A DNA stretch of 40,656 bases from Desulfobacula sp. (GCF_030145145.1 NZ_JAQYWD010000045.1:1-40656); one strand, 5' to 3'. Shown: positions 1 to 9,482, counted from the first letter of the stretch. The notes: generated from the letters alone by a model not told the origin. Numbers and translations are program-made.

Positions 1-2800
1 CAGGAACTTTCTCCTCTAATTTTTCAACGATGGATTTGAACTCATCTTGTTTATCATCCGGGAGAAATTCTTCAAAATTCATTTTTAATGCCTCGGATTC
101 AGTCCAGCCGTACATTTGCTGCGCCCCTTTGTTCCAGGCTAAAATATTTCCGTCCATGTCCAGAACGGTAACGGCATCATTGGAGTCTTCAAGAACCGCT
201 GCCAGCCTCCTTAATTTATCTGCCTGTTTAATCTTCTGCACATTAAAAAAGGTCATGACCACACCATCAATTATATTGGAGGTTGTCCGGTATGGAATAA
301 TCTTTAATGAATACCAGATGCCATCTTGTGACAGAATGTCCAATCCCACTGTATTCAGATCGTTGAGGACACTCTCGGCCATACTGACAAGATCGACACC
401 GGCAAAACGGGTTTTAAGGTCATTAAGCGGTCTGCCGATATCGGTCGAAATTAAATTGATGATTCCGGCAGCAGCAGGCGTATAGTTTTTTATGCGCAGG
501 TCAGTATCGATAAATATGGTTGCGATTTCAGTAGCAGCCAATAAGTTGTGCATATCATCACTGGCCTTGGCATATTCATCTACTTTATGTTGAAGCTCTG
601 AATTCACTGTGGCAAGTTCCTCATTGGTGGATTGCAGCTCCTCCTTGGAGGTCTCTAATTCTTCGTTGGTGCTCTGCATTTCTTCGTTGACCGATTGCAG
701 CTCTTCATTGGTTGACTTAAGTTCCTCATTGGATGTTTCCAGTTCCTCAATGGTTGCCTGGAGATATTCCCGGGTGGATTGCAGTTCCTGTTCAAGGCTT
801 TTCAAGGCGGAATTCTGTCGTTTGGGTTTACCAGTCCCGACCTTTTTTCCTTCTGAACCATCTGCAGTGGGTATATCCTCAAATGTCACGAGCATCAAAC
901 CCGAAGGCAGCTGTTTTCCGCTTAAAGGTCTGACCGATATATTGATAACACAAAAGGCGCCATTATATCTGACCCTCACCCCTGAGCAGCACATGTTCTT
1001 TTTTTCCCGAACCGATTTGTGAATGGCTACGGTCAGTTTGTTTTTGAGATCTTCACGGGCCATGTCAATCACGTTAAACTCAGGTTTTCCGGTGGGAGGT
1101 GTCAGGTATTTGTCTGTTTTACCCACAAAATGCAGAATTTCATATTTGTCATTGATCAGGACTCCCGCCGGGGCATATGCATCAAGAAGCGTTCTTTCAA
1201 TCGCAGCCTGTATATCGACCTTGACGGGCAGGCCGTCTTTTTCAGCCGTGATGATCGTTGTATGGGCGGGATCATAAATTTTATCAAGATACTCTTTTCC
1301 TTTGCCCGCAAGCGATGTTTTGCGCACAAAGATCTTCCATTTGGAATTGATCAGCCCGAAAAGATCCATATGCACCCCGATATTCTCGGATGTTCCCAGG
1401 AACAAAATTCCGCCCGGATTTAACGTATAATGAAACAGGGGGATGATTTTTTTTTGCAGGACATTTTCCATATAGATCATTAAATTCCGGCAACTCACCA
1501 TGTCCAGCTTGGAAAACGGCGGATCTTTAATAACGTTTTGCGTTGAAAAAACGATCATTTCCCGGATCTGCTTTTTAACATGGAAACCATCGGTTTTTTT
1601 TGTAAAAAATTGTTTTAATCGCTCCGCGGGAATATCAACGCCTATATTCTCTGGATAAATGCCCCGGCGGGCAACGGCTATGGCATCCGGATCAATATCC
1701 GTGGCAAAGATCTGGACGTTGAAGTAGTTTTTGATCCTGTCTTTTAATTCGGAAAGGATAATGGCAAGAGAATAGGCTTCTTCACCGGTTGAGCAGGCTG
1801 TCACCCAGATACGGATCATTGCATCAGGCCCTTTTTCTTTCAATAAGTTCGGCAGCACTTCCTGCTCAAGTATTTTATAGGCTTCCGGATCTCTGAAAAA
1901 GCTGGTTACCCCTATGACCAGGTCTTTAAAGAGCACGTTTATTTCAGCAGGATTTTTCTGGAGATATAGAACATAATCAGACAATGCTTTTATCTGGTGA
2001 ACAGCCAGGCGGCGCTCAATTCGACGCGAAATAGTAGTTTGTTTATAATGGGAAAAATCATGGCCGGTGGCGCTGCGAATCAGGCCAAAAATTTTCTGCA
2101 TCTGATTTTTAACTGGGGTGTCTGTGAGTTTGATCTGGCTCTGTAACTCAAGATATGGATGCTGTACATACCGGATTAAAGTGTCCGGCATTTTTTCAAC
2201 TGGAAGGATAAAATCGATCAGTCCGGTCTCGACAGCACTTCTGGGCATCCCATCGTATTTTGCCGTATCCGGCTGCTGGACCATCGCTATACCACCTTCA
2301 CCTTTAATCGCTTTAATCCCCAGCGTTCCATCCGATGCTGTTCCCGACAGGATGATACCAATGGCTTTTTCACTCTGGTCTTCTGATAGCGACCTGAAAA
2401 AAAAGTCAATCGGCATGTTAATGGCACTGCTTTTTATCGGTTTCAGCAGATGAAGGCTGCGATTGAAGACAGCCACATTCTTGCCCGGGGGATTAATGTA
2501 GACATGATTTGCCAAAAGTTTTGTACCATCTTCAATTTCCCGGACGACCATGCGGGTCTTTTTTTCCAGCAGGGATACCATGATGCTTTTATGGTTCGGA
2601 CTTAAATGCTGGATAATCACAAATGCAATATTACTGTCAGGCGGCATAATGGAAAAAAAAGCATTTAGGGTTTCTAATCCACCGGCTGAGGCACCGATAC
2701 CGACGATGGGGAAGCAGATACTTTTTTTGCGCTGTTTTTCTGGTTCACCCGGTTCTAAAATTTTTTTATCATTGGGTGACCCCTTTTTTTTTGCTGACAT
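1..2800 (-). CDS. CheB-CheR-PAS hybrid chemotaxis/sensor protein (3' end outside window)
   Basis: Open on the minus strand from an ATG at 2800 (AAAGGT-type ribosome site just upstream) to the window edge, about 933 codons, so the C-terminus is missing. The N-terminal CheB methylesterase domain (about residues 30-200) has the catalytic triad: S38 in GASAGG, H65 in IQHLSP and D157 in SGTASDGT. A CheR methyltransferase follows (about 225-500), with the SAM-binding stretch ACSTGEEAYSLAI near 330. Then come a PAS-like segment (about 530-635), a heptad coiled coil of repeated STNEEL-type units (about 668-747) and at least two PAS domains. This order is the known CheB/CheR/PAS hybrid architecture, often linked to a histidine kinase. 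No chemotaxis genes are visible beside it, so a signalling rather than flagellar role is an inference. The 230 bases upstream hold nothing I recognise. Confidence 0.93.
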   Translation of the reverse strand, partial: MSAKKKGSPNDKKILEPGEPEKQRKKSICFPIVGIGASAGGLETLNAFFSIMPPDSNIAFVIIQHLSPNHKSIMVSLLEKKTRMVVREIEDGTKLLANHVYINPPGKNVAVFNRSLHLLKPIKSSAINMPIDFFFRSLSEDQSEKAIGIILSGTASDGTLGIKAIKGEGGIAMVQQPDTAKYDGMPRSAVETGLIDFILPVEKMPDTLIRYVQHPYLELQSQIKLTDTPVKNQMQKIFGLIRSATGHDFSHYKQTTISRRIERRLAVHQIKALSDYVLYLQKNPAEINVLFKDLVIGVTSFFRDPEAYKILEQEVLPNLLKEKGPDAMIRIWVTACSTGEEAYSLAIILSELKDRIKNYFNVQIFATDIDPDAIAVARRGIYPENIGVDIPAERLKQFFTKKTDGFHVKKQIREMIVFSTQNVIKDPPFSKLDMVSCRNLMIYMENVLQKKIIPLFHYTLNPGGILFLGTSENIGVHMDLFGLINSKWKIFVRKTSLAGKGKEYLDKIYDPAHTTIITAEKDGLPVKVDIQAAIERTLLDAYAPAGVLINDKYEILHFVGKTDKYLTPPTGKPEFNVIDMAREDLKNKLTVAIHKSVREKKNMCCSGVRVRYNGAFCVINISVRPLSGKQLPSGLMLVTFEDIPTADGSEGKKVGTGKPKRQNSALKSLEQELQSTREYLQATIEELETSNEELKSTNEELQSVNEEMQSTNEELETSKEELQSTNEELATVNSELQHKVDEYAKASDDMHNLLAATEIATIFIDTDLRIKNYTPAAAGIINLISTDIGRPLNDLKTRFAGVDLVSMAESVLNDLNTVGLDILSQDGIWYSLKIIPYRTTSNIIDGVVMTFFNVQKIKQADKLRRLAAVLEDSNDAVTVLDMDGNILAWNKGAQQMYGWTESEALKMNFEEFLPDDKQDEFKSIVEKLEEKVP

Positions 2801-3032
2801 GGCCGTTACCTTTCTGCTTGACTGAACTTTTCCAATACCCAACCGTTCAAATGGTATCATTAAGATCTGTTTGGCAAAGGAGCGTGAAAGTCGGAAAACT
2901 CCAAGTCCCAAAGAAAAATGGTTCTTATTCCAGGTTGAAATATAATTTTTTGGGTAAGTTTATTTAAACAAGAATACAGTAAAAAACATTCCAATGCAAA
3001 ACAAATCGTCGGTCAGATTCTAATCGAATTAC

Positions 3033-3500
3033 TCGCGAGTCTTTATGGTATCATTAGTGACGAGTCAAACCAAACAAATTACTGAGCGCTTCATTCACCA
3101 GTCCGGGGTTTTTATAATTTGCCATGGTACAAGATACGGTATGGATAAATTTTTCAGTTTCAGATTTGAAATTACAATATATAGCCGGAACCAAAGTCAA
3201 ATAAACCAAGATCCTATTCAAGTTACTTGGAGATTCACTTTCCAGCAGTTCAAACCATGTAAAATATTTTCAAAATCAGCAGCTATAAATTTGTTATATT
3301 ATAAAAATTACAGTGCAAGGTTGGCTTTTCACAGTGGTTGAGGCTCATATAGTGGAATCAAAATTTCATAACTGAAAAATATTAAGATACCACATATTGG
3401 GGTTCCCGAATTTTGTCTTAACTGAGTCTTTAAAATGCCATTTGTCGCTGTAAGTTTCCAGCCGAAACCCCATATAGATAGACAAAATAAACGTCTCCAA
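3033..3500. repeat. Diverged direct repeat, copy A (left flank of LysE/XRE cassette)
   Basis: This noncoding stretch aligns along its whole length, with small indels, to 4825-5290. The best-conserved blocks are 3229-3257 (against 5019-5047) and 3276-3300 (against 5066-5091, sharing TATAAATTTGTTATATT). Blocks near 3340-3350, 3395-3430 and 3455-3500 also match. It ends a few bases from the LysE stop codon. A short minus-strand reading (YNKFI-AD-E) is similar in both copies, so the repeat may derive from a decayed gene. No terminal inverted repeats or open reading frame mark it as a known insertion sequence. Confidence 0.75.
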
Positions 3501-3510
3501 ATACCAAATT

Positions 3511-4116
3511 TTATAGAGTTGATATTATTCCTGAGAGATCCACAGCAGTGTATAAAAGTAACAAGGAGAGCAATATATTGATTTTTCTTCTGAATGGTTC
3601 ATTTTTTAGCTTGTTTTTTATAACCGAACCGCACAAAGCCCATGTTGATGTTGCAGCAAATGCCGTTAGCGCAAAAATAGTTGCAAAGAGCCCAAGGGTC
3701 TTCATTTGATTTGAAATTGAGGCAAGGAAAGTTGAAAATAAGGTCAATCCGTACACAGCAACCTTGGGATTGAATAGTTGCAGAATAAATCCTTTTAAAA
3801 ATGCTTTTGGTGCTTTACCCGTGTCGTCAAAAGAATTGCTGGAGCGGAGAATACCTATGGCAAGCCATACGATGTATAGGGCTCCAGCCCATCGTAAATA
3901 CTTCTCTGACATCGGTATAGTTGCCAAAATCGTACTGGAAAGATAAGCACAACCAATCATAACAACAAAGAAACCAGATGCTATCCCTAAAAGGAAGTAA
4001 ATAGTTTTTTTGTAACCATACATGATACCCATTGATGCACTTGCTATATTATTGGGTCCTGGCGTAAAGGTGGTGATAACCGCAAAGGAAATCAAAGGAA
4101 TGATTTCAATATTCAT
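3511..4116 (-). CDS. LysE/RhtB-family amino-acid exporter
   Basis: This 201-aa integral membrane protein has about six hydrophobic segments and the family signature TFTPGPNN near residues 17-24, followed by the glycine-rich first helix pair. The FNPKVAVYG motif near the middle is also typical. The family exports amino acids or derivatives (lysine, threonine, homoserine, cysteine/O-acetylserine) across the inner membrane; the exact substrate cannot be read from sequence. It is transcribed divergently from an XRE-cupin regulator, a common arrangement for this family, so substrate-responsive control by that neighbour is likely. The cassette is visibly AT-rich and bracketed by diverged repeats, which suggests it was acquired as a unit. 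Confidence 0.9.
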   Translation of the reverse strand: MNIEIIPLISFAVITTFTPGPNNIASASMGIMYGYKKTIYFLLGIASGFFVVMIGCAYLSSTILATIPMSEKYLRWAGALYIVWLAIGILRSSNSFDDTGKAPKAFLKGFILQLFNPKVAVYGLTLFSTFLASISNQMKTLGLFATIFALTAFAATSTWALCGSVIKNKLKNEPFRRKINILLSLLLLYTAVDLSGIISTL

Positions 4117-4216
4117 TTTGTACCTCTTGATAAAAATATAAATTCATCGTACTGTTTAACAACTTTATGATCGTTATATTAATAATCGTGCAATATATTG
4201 TCAAGGAGTTTGTTAT
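4117..4216. promoter_or_regulatory. Divergent promoter/operator region between exporter and XRE-cupin regulator
   Basis: These 100 AT-rich bases separate two divergent starts. They contain a perfect 10-base palindrome CAATATATTG at 4191-4200 and a TATTAATA palindrome about 15 bases to its left. The regulator has an AAGGAG ribosome site at 4204-4209. The palindromes are candidate operators for the XRE protein; this is inference from position and symmetry only. Confidence 0.45.
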
Positions 4217-4771
4217 ATGAAACAGTCAATTGATGCAATTGCAAACAATTTACAAACGATAAGAGAGGCCAGAAAACTCAGTTTAGATAAGTTATCAGGG
4301 CTTACAGGTGTTAGCAAAAGTATGCTCAGGCAGATTGAAACCGGGAAATCGAGCCCAACAATCGCAACTATTTGGAAGATCGCCAATGGATTGAAAGTTT
4401 CATTCACAAGCCTACTCAAAAAACCAGTTGTTGAAGCGGAAGTGAGGTCATTTAAAGATGGAAAACCGCTAACAGCAGAGTCTGAACACTATCGGCTTTT
4501 TCCTTTAATCCCATTTGAGCCGGAACAATCTTTTGAAACCTACTTCATCGAAATTGATCCTGATACAACTTTTTCAGGAGAACCGCATGAAGGCAATGTT
4601 TATGAATATGTATTCGTATTAAAAGGGCAGCTTGAAATAAGTGTTGATGGTAAAGGCTTTAAAATAAATGAAAATGAATTCCTTCAATTTAAAGCGAATT
4701 GCCCCCACGATTATAAATGTATCGGTAAAAAGATGGCATCGGCAATTATGCAGATCAGTTATCTTTCCTGA
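4217..4771 (+). CDS. XRE-family transcriptional regulator with C-terminal cupin domain
   Basis: A 184-aa protein. Residues about 8-65 form a Cro/CI-type helix-turn-helix (LDKLSGLTGVSKSMLRQIETG, then SPTIATIWKIANGL). Residues about 105-180 form a small cupin barrel (HEGNVYEYVFVLKGQLEI, then NENEFLQFKANCPHDYKC). The family binds DNA as dimers and uses the cupin to sense a small ligand, often an amino acid or amine. The ATG at 4217 is supported by AAGGAG seven bases upstream. It is divergent from the LysE-type exporter and most likely controls it. The next gene to the right lies beyond repeat copy B. Confidence 0.92.
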   Translation: MKQSIDAIANNLQTIREARKLSLDKLSGLTGVSKSMLRQIETGKSSPTIATIWKIANGLKVSFTSLLKKPVVEAEVRSFKDGKPLTAESEHYRLFPLIPFEPEQSFETYFIEIDPDTTFSGEPHEGNVYEYVFVLKGQLEISVDGKGFKINENEFLQFKANCPHDYKCIGKKMASAIMQISYLS

Positions 4772-4824
4772 CTCGATGATATGAATCAGAGAGGTTAGGA
4801 TTTATCTTTTACAACTGAAATGCC

Positions 4825-5290
4825 AGCGAGTATTAATGGTATTATGTGTCAGGAGTCAAATTCAACAATCTACCGAGCGCTTCTTTCGCCAGTCCGGGCT
4901 TTTCAAAAAAAGACAAATCACAACATCTGGTATTTTAATTTTTATTGCGCCTCAGTCATAAATTCCACTTTATGGGAGAGGCCAAAATAAAATATTCAAA
5001 TCTTCCATTATTGTATATTGGAGATTCATTTTACAGCAGTCAAACCCTGAAAAATATTTTTCCGAATCAGCAACTATAAATTTGTTATATTCTAAAAACC
5101 ACTGTGGGGAAATGGCCGGGTATGATGCTCATGGCTTATATAATTGAATAAAAATCACAAGGCTGAAAAAACCATCTATACCATATGTGGGGATGCCAAA
5201 ATTTCGTTAGGACTGAGTCTTTGATACGCCATTGAGCGCCATTATTTTTCAGCCAAAAATCAATATAAATAGAGACATAGTCGCCCTCAT
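4825..5290. repeat. Diverged direct repeat, copy B (right flank of LysE/XRE cassette)
   Basis: This is the partner of 3033-3500 in the same orientation. It starts about 50 bases after the XRE-cupin stop codon. Shared blocks include GAGCGCTTC followed by CCAGTCCGG near 4875-4898, GGAGATTCA near 5020, a long match at 5066-5091 and GACTGAGTCTTTGATACGCCATT at the right (ACTGAGTCTTT in both copies). The copies differ by many substitutions and indels, so the duplication is old. The remaining bases to 5465 hold nothing I recognise. Confidence 0.75.
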
Positions 5291-5465
5291 TTTGTTTGTT
5301 CTTCAGTCTAAAAATGGAAATTATTTCTTTTCAGAATGCTCAAACTTACAACGGATATTTTTAATTTTTTCAGGTTCAATGAAGGTCAAACACAAACATT
5401 GGATATTTATCCTCGATTCAGACCAACCGGCTATGCAAGTTAATATATTTATTTGTTTTATATAG

Positions 5466-5654
5466 CAAGAACTTGTAAAATTGAATTCCATAAATTTTTC
5501 TTTATCTGATAAGGATCAAGGGAAGAGAGTTGCAAAGGAAGGGTTGAACTCGATTCTAAAATGGAAAAAAATAGTTTTTAAAAAAATAGCAGAACAGAAT
5601 TGGGCCAGAGTGGAAGGATTTTCAGCAAAAAATACCAAATTTGAGTTCACGTAA
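5466..5654 (+). pseudogene. Short coding-like fragment without an ATG start
   Basis: This frame is open from a stop at 5463 to TAA at 5652 and contains no ATG; TTG at 5481 would give 57 residues. The composition looks protein-like and basic (GKRVAKEGLNSILKWKKI, then AEQNWARVEGFS) rather than random. It may be the C-terminal remnant of a gene lost during the rearrangement next to repeat copy B. I do not recognise the family. A translated small basic protein is the alternative, but there is no convincing ribosome site. Confidence 0.3.
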
Positions 5655-5681
5655 TTTAAAGAAAAATATCAAGCATTTAAT

Positions 5682-6365
5682 ATGAAAAACAGCAAAACAA
5701 CAAAAAAGCAAAATAATGATGTATCAGACCCGGCAGTTCAGAGCTTGGGAGAAGAAATTGCAAACAGTATTACACATGGAATCGGAGCAGCATTGAGTAT
5801 TGCCGCTCTCGCTATTTTGGTTGTTTCTGCTTCCGGGAATGGTGATACTCTGAGAGTCTTAAGCTTAAGTATATACGGGACCACACTGATTCTTCTGTAT
5901 TTATCATCCACCTTGTATCATAGCTTTTCCGATGAACGAATAAAACAATTTTTCAAAGTCATGGATCACTCGTCAATTTATTTGCTAATAGCTGGATCAT
6001 ATACTCCTATCGTTTTAGTTTCAATACGTGGGGCTTGGGGAATGACTGTTTTCGTGATTGTTTGGGCAATGGCTGTGGCTGGTATTATTGCAAAGATTTT
6101 CCTAACAGGGAAATACGACAAAATTTCTGTTTTATTTTATATTGCCATGGGGTGGCTCATTGTCTTTGCGATAAAGCCAATGTTTCAAACAGTCCCGTTG
6201 AAATTACTTATCTGGCTTCTTGTTGGCGGGATATCCTATACCTTCGGAATTATATTTTATGCATGGGAAAAAATGCCATATAATCATGCAGTTTGGCATC
6301 TTTTTGTTCTGGGAGGGAGTATTACACATTTTTTCGGGATTCTTTTTTATTTGACTGATGGATAA
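5682..6365 (+). CDS. Hemolysin III / PAQR-type integral membrane protein
   Basis: A 227-aa protein with seven hydrophobic segments. It shows the family signatures near the N-terminus (GEEIANSITHGIGAA), SSTLYHSF near residue 78, and the C-terminal FGHxxWH-like region, here NHAVWHLFVLGGSITHFFGI. The conserved Ser/His residues of this family are thought to coordinate a metal. Bacterial members (YqfA, HlyIII) sit in the inner membrane and their physiological role is unclear; the hemolysin name comes from a Bacillus protein. The ATG at 5682 lacks a strong ribosome site. It stands alone, with an unrelated fragment upstream and a pseudogene fragment downstream. Confidence 0.9.
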   Translation: MKNSKTTKKQNNDVSDPAVQSLGEEIANSITHGIGAALSIAALAILVVSASGNGDTLRVLSLSIYGTTLILLYLSSTLYHSFSDERIKQFFKVMDHSSIYLLIAGSYTPIVLVSIRGAWGMTVFVIVWAMAVAGIIAKIFLTGKYDKISVLFYIAMGWLIVFAIKPMFQTVPLKLLIWLLVGGISYTFGIIFYAWEKMPYNHAVWHLFVLGGSITHFFGILFYLTDG

Positions 6366-6556
6366 AATGTTATCATCCATCTTTAAATTTTTAATGCATC
6401 AATTGTCAAAGATTCTTGCCTTAAAGGTTAACATTCCCAACATTCAATGATTCAAACTGTATCTACAAAAGTTTCTAAAAATACCGCATATCAAAAATCT
6501 GTATATTGCAAAAAAAATTGATGATTACCAAACAATGGATACCACCTTTGAGAGTA

Positions 6557-6768
6557 CTAACTTGAAGGTAAATTGATGTGGTATCTTTCAAAAGCTCCCT
6601 GTTTGATCTGCTCAAGGTTAATATGTAGATCATTAACTGGCGACATGGCATTAAGTGAATAGCGCAGCAGCCGTTTTGCCAATTTTGTCGGGGAATAGAC
6701 TCGCAGAATGCCGGCGATCTGAATGTCTGCGTAATCTGCAAGTATATCCTCCTGGCCGATGGATTGAC
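6557..6768 (-). pseudogene. Truncated duplicate of the C-terminus of the 342-aa protein encoded at 12251-13279
   Basis: The minus-strand frame here reads about 66 residues from GQEDILADYADIQIAGI to HINLPSS and a TAG stop. It matches the last 66 residues of the gene at 12251-13279 with roughly a dozen substitutions. The nucleotide match continues past the stop to CCAAACAATGGAT (6528-6540 against 12222-12234) and breaks abruptly upstream after 6768. There is no start codon context, so it is a gene fragment. Both copies have the same orientation and they bracket the KamA/ligase/hydrolase block. The bases 6366-6527 hold nothing I recognise. Confidence 0.85.
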
Positions 6769-6824
6769 CCGCATGCAGGGTGTTGTGGGATTAAAACCCC
6801 CGGCTACCCGATTAAATGGTTTTA

Positions 6825-7220
6825 CTACTCTTTGTCAAAACTATCCACCACTATCGCCCCCATAGATGCTGGCATCGTAATGACAATGATACGTTTCAAA
6901 GAGATTATAGGGTCATCTATCAGTGGCAATTTGTTTAGACAAAACAATACCAAAGTGACAACTAATGCTGCCATGAGATAAGCAATAACTATACGAAAAA
7001 TAAATATGAAGATACGAGACCGAATATTTTTCTGAAAAACACTTTGATATGTAAACAAACTGAGAAATAACACAGATAAAACAAACAGCATTAGCAAGTT
7101 AGTATACGGCAATGTTTCACCTAACCGCCAAGCTTCTTCCAAGAAAGAGATTGGCACAGCTAAGGCAAAAGCACCTACAAACACCTGACTTGCATCTTCA
7201 ACATTGAAGCTAACTTTCAT
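6825..7220 (-). CDS. DUF2391-like small integral membrane protein
   Basis: A 131-aa protein with about four hydrophobic segments. The N-terminus (EDASQVFVGAFALAVPISF followed by LEEAW) resembles the DUF2391/TIGR02587 membrane family, whose function is unknown. Its ATG lies 10 bases after the stop codon of the KamA-family gene and has only a weak ribosome site, so translational coupling in the same operon is likely. Pairing with the KamA protein suggests, but does not show, a transport or membrane role in the same process. It ends in TAG. Confidence 0.65.
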   Translation of the reverse strand: MKVSFNVEDASQVFVGAFALAVPISFLEEAWRLGETLPYTNLLMLFVLSVLFLSLFTYQSVFQKNIRSRIFIFIFRIVIAYLMAALVVTLVLFCLNKLPLIDDPIISLKRIIVITMPASMGAIVVDSFDKE

Positions 7221-7230
7221 TGATTACTCG

Positions 7231-9438
7231 CTATTTCCGATTGCCATTTAACGAATTTTCAAGATCCAGGTTGGTTATTTTTCGTGTTGGGTCATAATCA
7301 TAGGCCGGATACTCAAAGATAGGCATTCTGGGTTCTGTTTCACTCAGGGAGTATCCGTAGATTGAAGCATATTCGGACACATCCTCTCCCATATTGTCAA
7401 GCTGCAGGAGATAATCATGGATGCTTTTTGATTCAATGATAATGATTTTTCCTATTTTTTCTATAATAGGGCTGTGTTCCCTTGTTGCGTCATGGTCAAA
7501 TTCAAGGATTCTTCTGCCTTCATTGGTAATGCCGATGGTTCTGAAGGTAAGGCTCTTGCCGACCCCCGGAAGGTTGAGGACATTCCGATCAGAGGCAATA
7601 AATGGGATGTCGGCATCCGTTCTCAATTGGGAAAGTTTCTCAGCTATATTTTCAGCATCCAGAGGCAGTTGCCTGATTCCCGGATGGAACTTCTCCTCCA
7701 GAAGGCCGATGCTCTTTTCTTCCATGCTTTCCTGAGCCAGCCGGGCATTGGGTGAAAACAGGCTGGAATTTTCCATATATCCTTTAACGGTAAACACATA
7801 ATAGGGAAGAATGCCGATATCATTGAGTACTTTTCGAAGTTTTGCCGTATGCCCCCTTCTTGATGCGGCAGATGTGAAAACCATCTGGTTGGTTACAATC
7901 CAGCCAGCTTTGTTCAGCTGGTCCACGCAGAATTTTGTTTCAGGGGTGATTTCCATGGGCGATTGAAAATGGGTTTGGAAAACAAATTGTTGAATACCTA
8001 CTTTGGACGCTTTTTCTTTGAATTCGGCAAGGATGTTCACAAGACCTGCCTGGATTCTCATGGGAAGATAAACCGGAAGCCTGGTTCCCAGTCTTACCCT
8101 TAGGATCTGTGCGTATTTTCCCCCCTCTTTTCTGTTTGCATTGGCTGCCAGTTTTCGTTTGGCCATCTTATAAACGCTTTGAAGAATTTTTCGAATGGTT
8201 TTGTTGTTGCTCATCAAAGCATCTCCGCCAGTGATGAGAATATCTCTTAATTGTGAGTCATGTTCAAAATAGGTGATCGAAGTTTCCAAGCGGTCTTCTA
8301 CTGAGGTCTTGGCTTGTAATTTTTCAAAGTCAAAATTCAAATCACCCTGTTGAAACCCGTACATTCTCTGGCAGATGGAACACAGCCCGCCACAGGCACG
8401 GCCCATACTTTTGGGCATTAAAATGGCGACATTGGGGTATCGTCTGTGAATGCAGTCGTCCGGAACGATCCAGCCAGCAGCATTGGGCTTTCCCGGTTCA
8501 ACAATATCCTCTTTTTCCCAGGCATTAATATTTCCGAATTCAGCAACCAGTTCCTTTGAATAGATAATATATTGCCGGATGGCAAGATCCGCTCCCAAAG
8601 AGATAGGCGAGGCTTGGGTATCCAGAAGCGACAGGTAATAGGGGTTGACAAAAAAGGGAATGCCGACTTGCTGGGCCTGTTTCAGGGTATCCATTGTTTC
8701 TCTGTCAAGGGAGAAATCAAGCATTTCATTCAGATCTTCAGGGGTTCTGACTGCAAATTTAAGATGAAATTTATGATCATTCCACCATGTTTTGGCAAGG
8801 GCCAATTTTTTTTGCCGGGACATTCCTTTTATAAAACAAAACCGCTTGCTTTTTACCCTTCGTTCATCAATCATTTGAATGATGCTTTTCAGTATCCGAA
8901 GCTTGTTTTTTTTCCGTTGCTCGATGACGGCAGGATCAAGGCCTGAGGAATATCGGTCCATCCAGGTTGAAATTTCAAGTTTCTTGGGATCTGGGTATAC
9001 ATGCCCTGAAAACTGCCTGAACAGGTGAATTATATCATAGAAATAGGCAGGTGTGCCTCCACCGGTTCCCTTGCGGGCACATTGCATGAGAATGGCAAAG
9101 GGATCATTTTCCACAATTTCGCCTTTGAGATTGGGATCCCTAAATTGCCTGCCCGAATGCTGGATATAATCCAGGATGCGAATGGCAGCATAGTCTTTGG
9201 ATCTCAACTTTTCAAGCTGGAGGTTACCGGTTTGTTTGCGCATATAATAGGCATATGCTGGTTTGTTTTCCCGAAGGACCTCCAGAGCCCAAATTTTTAA
9301 TTTTTTCTTGGCCTGGAGAATGGTTTTTGACGTGTCAATAATATCAAAAAGACCGGGGTTCTCTTTGAACAATTTCTGCATGAGCCTGTATGCTTTTACA
9401 TTGGGAAGTGTATGTTTTAATTCATTTAAAAACGGCAC
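7231..9438 (-). CDS. Long KamA-family radical SAM protein (lysine 2,3-aminomutase-like)
   Basis: A 735-aa protein starting at GTG (9438) behind an AAGGAA ribosome site. The radical SAM cluster motif CxxxCxxC is C349, C353 and C356 in RACGGLCSICQRMYGFQ. LITGGDALMS near residue 408 corresponds to the SGGDxL region of lysine 2,3-aminomutase. Classical aminomutases are about 400-470 aa, so this protein carries about 300 extra N-terminal residues that I cannot assign. KamA-family enzymes use SAM and PLP to move an alpha-amino group to the beta position of lysine, glutamate or other amino acids; the substrate here is unknown. It is followed closely by DUF2391 and preceded, across a transposase remnant, by a glutamine-synthetase-like ligase, suggesting beta-amino-acid metabolism. 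Confidence 0.85.
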   Translation of the reverse strand: MPFLNELKHTLPNVKAYRLMQKLFKENPGLFDIIDTSKTILQAKKKLKIWALEVLRENKPAYAYYMRKQTGNLQLEKLRSKDYAAIRILDYIQHSGRQFRDPNLKGEIVENDPFAILMQCARKGTGGGTPAYFYDIIHLFRQFSGHVYPDPKKLEISTWMDRYSSGLDPAVIEQRKKNKLRILKSIIQMIDERRVKSKRFCFIKGMSRQKKLALAKTWWNDHKFHLKFAVRTPEDLNEMLDFSLDRETMDTLKQAQQVGIPFFVNPYYLSLLDTQASPISLGADLAIRQYIIYSKELVAEFGNINAWEKEDIVEPGKPNAAGWIVPDDCIHRRYPNVAILMPKSMGRACGGLCSICQRMYGFQQGDLNFDFEKLQAKTSVEDRLETSITYFEHDSQLRDILITGGDALMSNNKTIRKILQSVYKMAKRKLAANANRKEGGKYAQILRVRLGTRLPVYLPMRIQAGLVNILAEFKEKASKVGIQQFVFQTHFQSPMEITPETKFCVDQLNKAGWIVTNQMVFTSAASRRGHTAKLRKVLNDIGILPYYVFTVKGYMENSSLFSPNARLAQESMEEKSIGLLEEKFHPGIRQLPLDAENIAEKLSQLRTDADIPFIASDRNVLNLPGVGKSLTFRTIGITNEGRRILEFDHDATREHSPIIEKIGKIIIIESKSIHDYLLQLDNMGEDVSEYASIYGYSLSETEPRMPIFEYPAYDYDPTRKITNLDLENSLNGNRK

Positions 9439-9451
9439 AATATTTCCTTAT

Positions 9452-9469
9452 TGCAGCAAAGTTGCTGCA
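9452..9469. promoter_or_regulatory. Perfect dyad immediately upstream of the KamA-family ribosome site
   Basis: The sequence TGCAGCAAAGTTGCTGCA is a perfect palindrome only a few bases from the AAGGAA of the KamA-family gene. It could form an RNA hairpin controlling translation, or be a DNA operator. No T-run follows, so it does not look like an intrinsic terminator. Confidence 0.4.
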
Positions 9470-9482
9470 TAAATTATTGCCA

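Noticed and set aside
609-1022. Ser/Leu-repeat plus-strand ORF
   Set aside because: It is the complement of the coiled-coil repeat in the CheB-CheR-PAS gene.
3033-5290. Integron attC sites flanking the LysE/XRE cassette
   Set aside because: The repeats are about 470 bases, lack the R and L box pattern and are direct and full length; no integrase is present.
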